Part shown: positions 22,201-34,200 of the stretch, piece after piece
How positions within the stretch are numbered: the stretch's first letter is position 1
Layout: each line of letters opens with the position of its first letter
Assembly (NCBI GenBank): GCA_016647705.1
Contig: CM028338.1
Location: 25,555,077-25,619,076, forward strand
Reading direction: 5' to 3'
DNA from: Eucommia ulmoides
Lineage: Eukaryota; Streptophyta; Magnoliopsida; Garryales; Eucommiaceae
Length of the DNA: 64,000 nucleotides
Notes under the pieces: generated by a model
What the model saw: only the letters and a program-made list of their open reading frames with translations
The model's database searches: none
Told to the model about the DNA's origin: nothing
Position numbers and translations under genes: made by a program

Positions 22201-25200
22201 ATTATATTTTAAAATATTAAAAATCATGTATCTCAGGGCTTACGTCTGGCCCCGGACAGGCCCAAACGCTAGCCCAGTGCCCCCGCCTTTTATAACACTT
22301 CTTATTATATAGAATATATTACATAATAAAATAGTTCTCTTGCTCTCTAAAATCCTATACCCCCTATGTCGAACCACCTTTCAACGGTCCAAACCACCTT
22401 CCAGCCACCACCGTTGTTGCATCCTCTTTCCCTGCGGAAACACTGTCTTCTCCTTTACCTCACATTGGCCCCCTCTGGCCATCTCTCTCACGACACACTG
22501 CACATCACCGAATAAATAACAACACATGATTGGATTGATGCCTTGAGGTAGTTGCTCATTCCGTGATGATATTGAGCTGAAGAAAGGTTGTTTGGAAGTC
22601 TTATATCTCTGGTGTGTAAGTCCGGTTCTTCGACGTTCCAATTGTCATTGTTGGTCGCCCTGTGTTCCAATTGTCGTTGTTGGTCTTCTTGTGTTCCAGT
22701 TGTCGCTACTAGTCGGCCAAAATTCCAATTGTCGTTGTTGGTCGCCCGGGGTTTTAGTTGTCCCTGTTGGTTCCCAATGTTCCAATTGTTTCCGTTGGTT
22801 GTCTGACATACCAGTTGTCGCCATTGGTCTCCCAACGTTCCATTCGTCGCCATTGGCCGGCCGACATTGTCACCATTGGTCTTCCAACGCCACAAAATCG
22901 TCTGTCTTCTAGATAACCGAATGTCTGGGTACTTTCATCTTGTCTTTGCCGTTGTTTCTGGCGATAACCGTTCCTCCTTTGTTTCCTCCAGTACCATCCA
23001 TTTATGTAGCTACCAGAAAGGAAGAAGATCTCCACTCAACCCTTGTAAAGCTGGAATTCCAAAACATCTCTACTCTAACTTGAGGGGGAGTGTTGGAATA
23101 TTTAATATTTTCATTAGTGCATTATTTATTATTTAGAATTTAGGTCATATTTCTTATTTAGATCATGTTGATCAATTTAGTAGCTTCTTTTATTTCATTA
23201 ATTATCTCATTTATTAGGGGTGATATTCTTCCTAATTTAGCACACTGTTATGGTCACATATAGGGAATGTAAAACCTTATTGTATAAAATATATTACATA
23301 CTAAAATAAGTCTTTTGCTCTCCAAAATCCTTTTATATTAAAGGAGTTACAATACCTATATCCGTACGGTTTTGGTTTTGAACCTCCTAACATGTGCTAC
23401 TTCAGAAAATGGATTGATGTTTGAGATATTTTTCTGGTTTCTTTTAACGGTGGTAGAAAGCATTGATGTTTGAGATAATTTTCTGGTTTATTTTAATGGT
23501 GGTAGAAATATTTCTATTAGTCAGCTGAAATTATTTTTTGTTTGTGGTAGTGTCATATTAGTGAGAGATAGATAGAGATGGAGGGAGAGAGTTTTTGCTT
23601 CAACTAATCTCTTTGTTTTGAATCTCTGTCTTCTTTTTGTTATGTAGGACAGTTAGTTGTCGCATCATTGCTGAACCGTAAAATCAAGTCCCGCCTATTA
23701 CTTCGAGATCCTGAGAAGGCTGTTGCTCTGTTTGGTAAACAGGATAAGGAGAAGTTACAGGTTCGGTTTAAGTTTTATCTGCCTTAAGATATGCATTGGC
23801 TAGGTGAATAATGTCTCTTGCTCCAGCAATCCTTCATGCCTTATCATGTGTTTTGTAATTTTCTTTCGACATGGAATTCGTTCACTATCACTCCCCAACC
23901 ATTCATGCTTTATCAAATTTTTTTTTCTTTCGAAATGGAATTCATTCACTATGTTCAACATTTGAAATCTCATGGTTAGTGGGACTTTAAAAACACAATA
24001 GGTCTCGAAAGGTGACACTCGAAACCGGGAGGATCTAGATCCATCCATATTTGAGGTTTGTGCATTTGATTTATCTCATTATTCCTATATTTCTTTTGGA
24101 AGTCTAAAAATTCTTGTTTGTCTATTGAAATGTATAAATGTTGACGATTCTTTCCTTATTAGAATAGTGATTTTTGATAATTTTCCTCAAGGGTGTTACA
24201 CATGTCATTTGCTGCACGGGAACAACTGCCTTCCCATCAAGGCGATGGGATGGAGATAATACACCAGAAAGAGTAGGTCAGGTTCTTAAATTGTTGACTA
24301 TTTATTCTGCATTTTTATCTTATATGAATAACTTTCCCGTCCAAAAAAGAAGAAAAGATAAGAAACCGGGAACTAATTTATTACCAAGGAATTGTTGGGA
24401 AGCATAAAATGATTGTTTTTTTAACCACAAAAGTACTCCAAGTTGGATTTATTCTAAAGGGTGGACTGTATGTTTGAGTACTTTTTATTTTGTATACTTG
24501 TAGCACACTTTACTTGGCCGCAAGATAATTACGTTTTTACAAACTACCATCTCCATTCATCCTATTTCATCAGATCGGGGACGTGATATGGTTCCAATAT
24601 TCAGTAAAGGGGAAAACATAGCCTCTAGAGAATATTCAGTCTAATGATGCTGTTTCAATAAATGTTTTCTTCGTATATCAGAAATGTGCAGCACATTGTT
24701 CATGACTTATCTGTCTCATCAAAGAGATTTTTTTTTGAAGCGTGGTTTTGATTGGTTTGTATTACGTCAAATCTACAAACTCTTTGTTTATTTTGCATAT
24801 TAGCCAAAGTTCAATGTTTCAAAATTATGGTGCGCGAAGTGTATGCTTTTTTTGTTCGTAAATAATGCAACCAACTAAACCTTATATCTTACCCTTTGAA
24901 GATTGGGAAGGTGTGAGAAATCTTGTATCGAAGCTGCCGCCATCGGTGAAGAGAGTCATTCTTGTTTCCTCAGTGGGAGTGACAAAGTTTAATGAACTAC
25001 CTTGGAGGTAGGATATTTTCTTGATCATGTACACAAGGACATATGTTAGATGAATACAAATGATCATGTGATCATTTGGCACTAATATGGGATCGACTTT
25101 TTGTATTTGGAAACGTTTACAAGGTTACTTGTTTTTCTTTTGTATGTAAAACTACTCGTAATAGGTACATGGGATCTAATTGAAAGATATGGAGACAATT

Positions 25201-28200
25201 TTCTTTTTCTGAAAAGAGAAAAAGTTGTAATGTATATTATTATAAGAGAACCAAGGATTTCTTTTTCCCTGGTGCAAAGATAATATCTAATTTTATAGGC
25301 TGTTATTATTAGGCCCAAGTAATATCTGGATCTTTTCTGATATTTTTTATTTCATTTTTTATTATAACATTGCAGCATTATGAACCTTTTTGGTGTTCTC
25401 AAGTACAAGAAGATGGGGGAAGACTTTCTCCGCAATTCCGGTCTCCCGTTTACTATAATAAGGTTCGAGACACATAATTTTGTGTTGTTCTATTTTTTGG
25501 CGTGAAACAATCGTATCATCCAATCTATACTTTATCCAAAAAAAAAAAAAAAAAAGAAATATCATCCCTAGTGTGTGTTTATTTTTGTTGCATATTAGAG
25601 CGGGTAGATTGACAGATGGGCCATACACATCATATGATCTTAATACGCTGCTCAAAGCTACTGCTGGCGAACGGCGTGCAGTCCTTGTTGGTAAAGGTAT
25701 TTACTTTTAACAATGTTTTCTTCCTTTTCACTAGATTATTAGATGTCTATATGTTGGAAGATTTGACATTTTTGTTATTTGTATACAGGGAAAGTCAAAT
25801 ATGTAGATTAGGAAAGTAGTTATTAGTCATTATTTACTTGCTATTTTTATTGCTAATTACTCATATATGTAGTCTCATATTGTACAATTAACAAAGTAAT
25901 AATATTGATTATTCAATATGGCATCAAAGCTAAACTAAAAACCCTGGCTCAGCCACCAGCCCCCTTTTCTCACAGCCGACACTTCGATCAACCTTCTTCA
26001 AACCAACCGATGCTTCGCCGGCCTTCTTTACAGCCAATGCCGAACGCCAACGGCCCCCTTACAACTGATGACAAATGCTGACGGTCCTCCTTACAGCCAA
26101 CGACGAACGCCGACGGCTTCCTTACAGCCGACGACAAATGCCAGCCCCCCTCTACAGCCGACGACTCAACTGATGACAAAATCGATCGGATCTACTAGCC
26201 GAAGACGAAATTGGCCTCCCACAGCCAACGAAATCGATTAATCTCCCACAACCGACAAAGAAATCGATCGATCGGCATCCCGTTTCTCAAGCTCTGACGA
26301 TTCTCAGCCTCCGACAATATTTCCCCTTGCCTTCACCACGTTCGACGTTACCTCAGAATCCACCCCACGGTCTAGCCAACTCACCAAACCAAAAAACCTC
26401 CATTCCGAATCTCACTCCATCCAGATCATCTCTGTTCGATTGAATGGAACCAATTTCTTGCGTTGGTCTCAATCGGTCCGACTGTATATCCGCAAAAGAG
26501 GACAAATGGGATATCTAACCGGTGATGCAAAGGAGTCAGCCCTCACAAACCCGCTGCATAAAACTTGGGATGTTGAAAACTCCATGGTTATGACGTGGCT
26601 CGTGAACTCTATGGATGAAGAAATCAGCTCCAACTACATGTGCTACCCTACGATAAAGGAAATTTGGGACAATGTCAATCAGATGTATTTTGACCTGAGA
26701 AATCAATCTCAAAAGAATGAATTGACTCTAAAACTCCGTGATGTTTGTCAAGGATAAGAGAGTATCGTCAAGTATTTCAATTCAGTGAAGAGAATATGGC
26801 AGGATCAAGATATGTTCAATGATCATGAATGGCATTTGACGGAGGATTATAACCACTATAAGAAATTGGTGGAGGATAACCACGTGTTTAAGTTCCTTGC
26901 AGGACTAAAACCGAAACTCGACGAAGTTGGGGGATGGATCATTGGTCGTCAGCCTCTTCCCTCAATCGGTGAGGTTTTCTCGGAGGCCCAAAGGGAGGAG
27001 ACCCGTCGTAACGTCATGCTCAACAAGCAACAGATTATTGGTCTTGCAGTTGCTTCAATTAACCAGTCTGCTTTGGCTACCGCTGATGCTAACTCCGTCA
27101 GGTTTCAACATTGAGTAGAGGAACGCCCTCATATATTGTGCGACTATTGCAACAAGCCCCGTCATACACAGGAAACATGCTGGAAAATCCATGGAAAACT
27201 AGCCAATTTGAAGAGCAATAAGTCTGGAGAAAAATCGAACCGACCCTATCCTTCTGCACATGAAGCTGCGACCACTCCATTCAACGTAGAGCAGATTGAT
27301 CAATTTCTAAAACTGTTGACTGCCAATCCATCATTCGGTACTCCTAATGCTTCCTTAGCTTAAATAGGTAGCAACTCTAGAGCCCTTTCTTGTTCCTTAA
27401 ATTTAGTGCCGTGGATTATCGATTTAGGTACTTCTGATCATATGACAAGCTTTTTTCACATTTTCAATACCTATTCAACATGTTCTAGTAACGAAAGAAT
27501 TAGGATTACAGACGGTAGTTTCTCACCTATTGCAGGAAAAGGCCAAATAAAAATCTCAGATAACATTAACCCAAAAACGGTCCTTCATGTTCCTAAACTT
27601 ACTTGTAATTTCTTATCTGTGAGTAAAATATTATGAGATTCTAACTGTCATGTTATATTATCTGAATCTCAATGTCTATTTCAGGACCAGGTCTCGGGGA
27701 AGACAATTGGTAGTGCTAGAATGGTGGATTGTCTTTATTACTTCGATGATAACTCCTTAAAGAATAAAATAACTCATGGCCCCAGTGGTATGAGTTCAAC
27801 GTCTATTCGTGATAAAATCATGCTTTGGCACTTTAGACTAGGACATCCAAGTTTTCAATATCTTAAATATTTATTTTTGACTTTATTTAAGAATGTGGAT
27901 TGTTCATATTTTCATTGTGAAAATTGTTTGCTAGCAAAAAGTCAGCGTACTTTTTATATTTCAAAACCATATCGTGCATTAAAACCTTTCTATTTAATTT
28001 ACAGCAATGTATGGGGTCCCTAAAAAATCACAACACTATTCGGAAAAAGATGGTTTGTGACATTTATTGATGATCACACACGTTTATGTTGGTAATACTT
28101 GACCCATACAAAATCTGATGTAGAAACTTTGTTTAAATATTTTTGCATCATGCTCAAAAACCAATTTCAAATGAAGCCTAGCATTCTTCGCATAGATAAT

Positions 28201-31200
28201 GGGACAGAATATTTCAACGAATGTTTAGGCCTTTTTTTGAAAACTAATGGTATTTTACATCAATTCACATGTCGTGACACACCAAAACAAAATGGCATCG
28301 CTGAACGGAAAAATAAACACTTACTCGAAGTAGCTCGTGTGTTTATGTTTTCTATGCGTATTCCAAAATATTTGTGGGGCGATGCACTTTTAACAGCTGT
28401 ATATTTAATCAATCGCATGCTTACACGTATTTTAAACTATACTCCACCATTTAATAATTTCAAAACACATTTTCCAGTATCTAGGATATCGGCTGACCTG
28501 TCTCTTAAGATATTCGGCTACACCTCCTACGTCCATATTCCTAGCCAATTTCAGTCTAAACTTGATCCTAGAGTAAAAAAATGTGTTTTCATAGGTTATG
28601 CACCAAATCAGAAATGGTATAAGTGCTACAATCCGCAAACAGAAAAAAATCATGTTAGTATGGATGTCGCGTTTTTGGAAAATGTCCCTTTCTTTGACAA
28701 AAATCTCCTTCAGGGAGAGAATCTAATGGAAGAAAATTTTTGGATCACTAATGATCCTCTCCCTACCACAGTCTTAGAAACTATTACTCCAAATAAATAA
28801 AAAACAAGTGATGAAAATATTGAAAAACAAAAAGGCATCACTACTAGTACACTAGTGCCGAGCATAATTCTCTTACAAACAGATGAAGAAATACCACGAT
28901 TGTATATTGAGTTGCGGGTTTGTACTTATACTTGGAGAAGTACAAAGAAGAACAAAGACCAACCTACTGTTCTAGCACAAGATCAATCCAACTCCCCAAG
29001 CAATGATCGAAGTAATCTTATCTCTCTGTCATCTCCTAATGAACCCTCTCATCCAAGTAATCCTATCTCTTTGCCACCTCCTAATGAACTTTCTCATTCC
29101 AGTATTCCTTCATATCTCAATATTCCTATAGCCATCAGGAAAGGAGTGCACTAATCACCCCATATCCAGATATGTATCCTACACAAAACTTTCCAAACCA
29201 TATAGAGCCTTTACTTCTAAAGTTACTAATTTGTTTATTCCAAGGAACATTGAGGAAGCACTAGGTGATCCAGATTGGAAGCTAACAGTTTTGGAAGAGA
29301 CGAATGCTCTTAGAAGGAGTGGTACGTGAGAAACAGTTGATTTGCCAAAAGATACAAAGATAGTAGAGTGTATTTACCATCAAGTGTACGGTAGATGGAA
29401 GTATAGAACGGTATAAAGCAAGGTTCGTGACTAAAGGATTCACACCAACATATAGGATAGACTACCAATAAATGTTTGCTTCAGTTGCAAAGATAAACTC
29501 GATTCGGGTTCTATTGTCCCTAGCAGTGAATTTTGATTGGCCCCTACCCCAATTAGACGTAAAAAATGTCTTTCTAAATGGAGACTTGGAGGAGGAAGTG
29601 TTCATGAGTTTACCACCGGCTTTTGAAAGAAAAATAGGATAAGGAAAGGTGTGCAAGTTAAAAAAATCACTATACGGCCTAAAACAGTTTCCTAGAGCGT
29701 GGTTTGAATGTTTTAGAACCACTGTAAAATGTCATGGTTATCAACAAAGCCAAGTAGATTATACTATGTTCCATAAACACTCAACTAATGGTAAGATTGT
29801 CATTTTAATTGTCTATGTAGATGATATCATTTTAACAGGAAGTGATAGTGACGAGTTGGGAAGACTTAAAAGAAAACTTGCGGATGAATTTGAGATCAAA
29901 GACTTAGGTCCGTTGAAGTATTTTCTTGGAATGAAATTTATTAGATCAAAAGGAGGCATATTTATGAGTCAAAGGAAGTATGTACTCGACCTACTGAATG
30001 AAACATGGCTACTCGAGTGCAAAGCTATAGAAACTCCAAGCGAACTGAATGAGAAGTTACAACCGGCCAAATTTGAAACAGTGGTAAACCGAGAACAATA
30101 TCAAGGCTAGTGGGGCGGTTAATCTACTTATCACATACTTGTCCGGATATAGCTTTTGCTGTAAGAATGGTTAGCCAATTTATGCACTCACCAAGACAAG
30201 AACACTTAGAAGCTACCTATAGAATCTTAAGGTACTTGGAAGGCACACCTAGAAAAGGAATTTTGTGTAAAAAACGTGGTCACCAACTAGTAGATGTATC
30301 TACCGATGCAGATTGGGCTGAGAGCATCACGGACAAGAGATCAACCTCCGGTTACTGCACCTTTGTTGGTGGGAACCTCGTCACATGGCAAAGCAAAAAA
30401 CAAAATGTCGTAGCTAAAAGTAGCGCAGAAGTGGAGTACAGATCAGTAGCTCATGGCATCTGTGACGTGTTATGGATTAACAGATTGGGTAAATGTCATT
30501 GACCTCCCCTGTCATTTTATACTATACTAGATACCTCTCCTGTCATTTTACAAATGTCAGACTTCTCCTGTCTTTTTCTCAAACACCACTTACCTCTCAT
30601 TGGACAAAATTGCCCTTAGATTATTTTTTAAAAAATTCATTAGCACCCCTTTATTTTTAAAATTATATTTTTTACCCTTAAGTTTTTAAATAATTATATT
30701 TACCTCTCACCAGCACCCAACTCCCACTGCCACCACCACCTCCCAACTCCCACCACCCACCGCCCAACTCCCACCACCCACTTCCGCCACCCACCGCCAC
30801 CTCCCACCGCCATCCAACGCCACCATCCTTTATTTTTTACACTAACATTTTCATTAAAAAATAATATTTTTTTTAACTCTTATTTTTTTTAACAAAATGA
30901 AAAAAATAAAATAAAAAATAAAAAAATCAAGAAGAGAAGAAGATCGGTACTTTTACCCCTAAATTTTGGATTGGTCTTAAATTTCACTTTAATGGGTGCA
31001 AAGAGTAATTAAAAAATAAAGAGGATGTTAATGATTTTTTTTTTTAAATAAAAGAATAAAAAAATATTTTTGTAAGGGTATTTATGTCTTTTTACATCAA
31101 AATATTGGTGGCGGCTGGTGGTAGTAGGAGGCAGCGGAGGGTGTTGGTGGGAGGTGGTGGGCGGCGGCGGTGGGAGGTGGCGGAGGGTGGGAGGTGGTGG

Positions 31201-34200
31201 CGACAGTAGGAGGTAGTGGTGGTTGTGGGTGCGGTGGTAGGAGGTGGTGATGAATATATATAAATTAAAGGGTTATTTATGTATTTTAATTTTTTATTAT
31301 TTAATTATTTTTTAAATAGTGAAGGTAAAATTGATATTATAATAAAAAAATTATTATTTTTTAATCAGTAAGGGAGGTAAGTAGTGTTTGAGAAAAAGAC
31401 ATGGGAGGTCTCTGGTATTTGCAAAATGATAGGGGAGATATCTAGTATAGTACAAAATGACAGAGGAAGTCAGTAGCATTACCCCTTAATAGATTACTGG
31501 AAGAATTGAAGATGTTCAATTCAGCACCTATGAAAGTCTGTTGTGATAACAAATCAACTATTGCAATTGCTCACAATCCGATGCTACATGATCGGACAAA
31601 ACATGTGGAAGTTGACAACCATTTCATCAAGGAAAAAATCGAGAGTGGACAAATATGTATGCCATATGTACTGACTACCGAATAGATCGCAGACATTCTA
31701 ACGAAAGGATTACCAAATAAGAGATTCGATTATCTAGTATGAAAGCTGACAATGAAAAATATCTTCTACCAGCTTGAGGAGGAGCGTTGGAAGATTTGAT
31801 ATTTTTGTTATTTGTATATAGGGAAAGTCAAATATGAAGATTAGGAAAGTAGTTATTAGTTAGTATTTAGTTGCTATTTTTATTCTTAATTACTCCTATA
31901 TGTTGTCTCATATTGTATAATTAACAAAGTAATAATTTTGATTATTCAATACTATAGCTATTGAATATCATCATGTATATGATTGGATTTCGGACTACAT
32001 TGGCTTCATTCTTTTCTAATTGAATTAGGCTTCTTAGGTGGCATTTGGTTAGTGTTCCCACTTTTTTGAACCCACTTGAAATGGGTTGGGTTGAGTCGAA
32101 TTAGGTTGGGTTGAGAATTTTGGGAACAGAATTACGTTTGGTAATGACAATTTTTGTTTTGTGCTGAGAACAGAATGTGTTTGGTAACGATTTTATCCTA
32201 AAATTAATTTTTTTTTTTTTGAATTTTTTTTTTTTGTTTGGTGGTGGCCGGACGACCGGCCGGCGGCGGCGAGGTGGCCGAACAGATGTCGGCAGAGGTG
32301 GACGCCGGCAGTGCGGACGGTCGCCAGAGGTGGCCGGCGGTAGCGGAAGGTCGCCGAAGGTGGCCGGCGGCGGCAGACGGCGGCGGGTGGTGGTGGTCGG
32401 CCGGCAGATGAAGTCGGAAGTTGAGAACTTTGGGTTGAGTTTTTTGGGCACAAAAAGAAACAACTTTTTTTTGTTTCTGGTTTCTTTAGGATTTTGAGAA
32501 TCAATTCCTATTTTTTGGGTTGGGTTGGGTTGGGTTTTGTGTTTGCCAAACGCGTTCCCAAAAATCAAACCCAAAATTTTTGGGTTGGGTTTGGTTGGGA
32601 ACACTAACCAAACGGAGCCTTAGTGATTGACCCGTTTGTATTATTTTGCAATAATGAGTCCATTGTTATGTTATTATCTGACTCAGTCCTTCGTGAGAGA
32701 ACGAAGTACATAAAAGTTGATACTCACTTTATTCAGAAAAAAGTATGCTCAGGTGTTATCATGTCGAGTTTTGTCTCATCTTCTGATAAGGCTACTAATA
32801 CGTTCACTACATCTGTTGTTCCATCATTACTGCAATCAGTCCTTATCAAGCTAGTGCTTGTCAACATTTTTGCCTCTTATGTTTGTCAGGAGATAAACTA
32901 GTTGGAGAGGTTAGCAGACTTGTGGTTGCAGAAGCATGCATCCAGGCATTGGATATAGACTTTACGCAGGGCCAAATATATGAAATTAACTCGGTTCAGG
33001 TAATTATCTTAAGACGATTGAAATATTTGTGCATTCGGATACCGTAGATATGTATTATCCCGTCTCTTACCATTTTCATAAGCACCTTCTATAATGTTCT
33101 GTTTTGAATTGTTATAAATCATAGTCGGAGGCGATGCAAGAATGTGGATTGGTTACTAGAACACGAAGTCTGTAGCTAGCACAAAGGGATCGATAGTTTT
33201 CTATCGGATGCAATTTTTTATTTTTTTTTTGGCTTTCCACTTGTTATACTTAGATTTTGTTGGACAATTCTGCTTTTGCTTCCATTATGGTGTAGAAGCA
33301 CTGGCATGTATATGAGAAATGGATACAACTGTCAACAGGTTTCATCTTGAAATCATATGTCAAGTGGAGTAGCTCCTTACATTTATAAGATGGGTTAGAA
33401 AGTTTCACAGAACTGATGTGGGATGGGATTCTAACAACGGCGATTACAACAATTTTCGAAATGTAAGACTGATATGTGTTCTGTATACGACACAAAATAT
33501 ATATAGGACCAGTTGCCACCATGTTATAATACCAAATTTGATTTTGTATCTTCAATGCTCTTTGTGACCCATTGCTTTGATTAGGCGACTGGACAAGTTG
33601 ATCTCTCTCAAGTCAAGATCTTAGAAATGGGTTGGTGGAGAAGAAATTATTTGTCTGTTGCTTGGTAGATTGCCAACCGCCGTCCACAATCTCTTCACTC
33701 CTTAGGAATTCATTTTTCCACTTTTCCCTAAAAAGATTTAAAAAAAAGAAAAAAGAAAAAGAAAGAAATGAAAAAAGGAAATAAAATAAGGGTAGTGTTG
33801 TCTCTTTGAGTTTGAAATGCGCCGAAAGATTTAATTTCATATGCCATTATTTTTCTGTTAAATTTGACAGATTATGTTTCGCAATTTTGGTTGAGTATAG
33901 GGGGTTAAATGTATAATATGAAGGTAGAGGAAGGTTAATTGATAAAAGGTCAAAGTATAGGGGCAAAAGAAAGTTAATCCTACAAAGTGACTCACTGGTT
34001 TCGATTACAATTAAGAAGAGAGGGATTGCTGAGTTTTTTAGACTACGGAATTAGGATCATTTGCTCTTTATAGATCTGGTAAATGTTGACGCATTGCACT
34101 GTAAAAGAGCTTTCAGATTAGAACAAGACTGGATAGACAACTGATGCGAGTGTTTTTAGTTCATATTCAGAAATTTTAGACTTACGAAAAATGTCCAACT

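Larger units (their letters stand above)
19580..23647 (+). other. Intron 1 of the SDR gene
   Basis: This 4.07-kb intron begins GTATGAAC and ends TATGTAG. From the donor to about 21100 it is ordinary AT-rich DNA with T/A runs near 20107-20125 and no element I recognise. Then follow a TRIM-like remnant (21110-21470), a G-rich hAT-family copy (21600-22290), a 29-bp minisatellite and an LTR-like remnant (23090-23340). Two near copies of 'ttgatgtttgagata(a/t)ttttctggtt' lie at 23412 and 23463. Confidence 0.85.
25752..31951 (+). mobile_element. Complete Ty1/copia retrotransposon in intron 7 of the SDR gene
   Basis: Two 167-bp LTRs (25752-25918, 31785-31951) begin (T/C)GTTGGAAGATTTGA and end ATTCAATA. 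CTATA is duplicated at 25747-25751 and 31952-31956. The primer binding site TGGCATCAAAGC follows the left LTR at 25919, and the tract 'agcttgaggaggag' precedes the right LTR. The protein order gag, protease, integrase, reverse transcriptase, RNase H is that of copia. I count about 13 differences between the LTRs, roughly 8%, so the insertion is old, and the coding region is full of stops. It lies in the same direction as the host gene. A Mutator-like fold-back element interrupts it at 30487-31485. Confidence 0.93.

Noticed and set aside
22635-22895. CRISPR array (29-bp period)
   Set aside because: The units are contiguous and degenerate with no unique spacers, and the context is a plant intron.
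25752-31951. Endogenous pararetrovirus
   Set aside because: The order protease-integrase-RT-RNase H with LTRs and a 5-bp duplication is copia; no coat or movement protein is seen.
32177-32604. Overlapping genes on both strands
   Set aside because: They are composition effects of the GC-rich core of a MITE, with no domain or codon bias.
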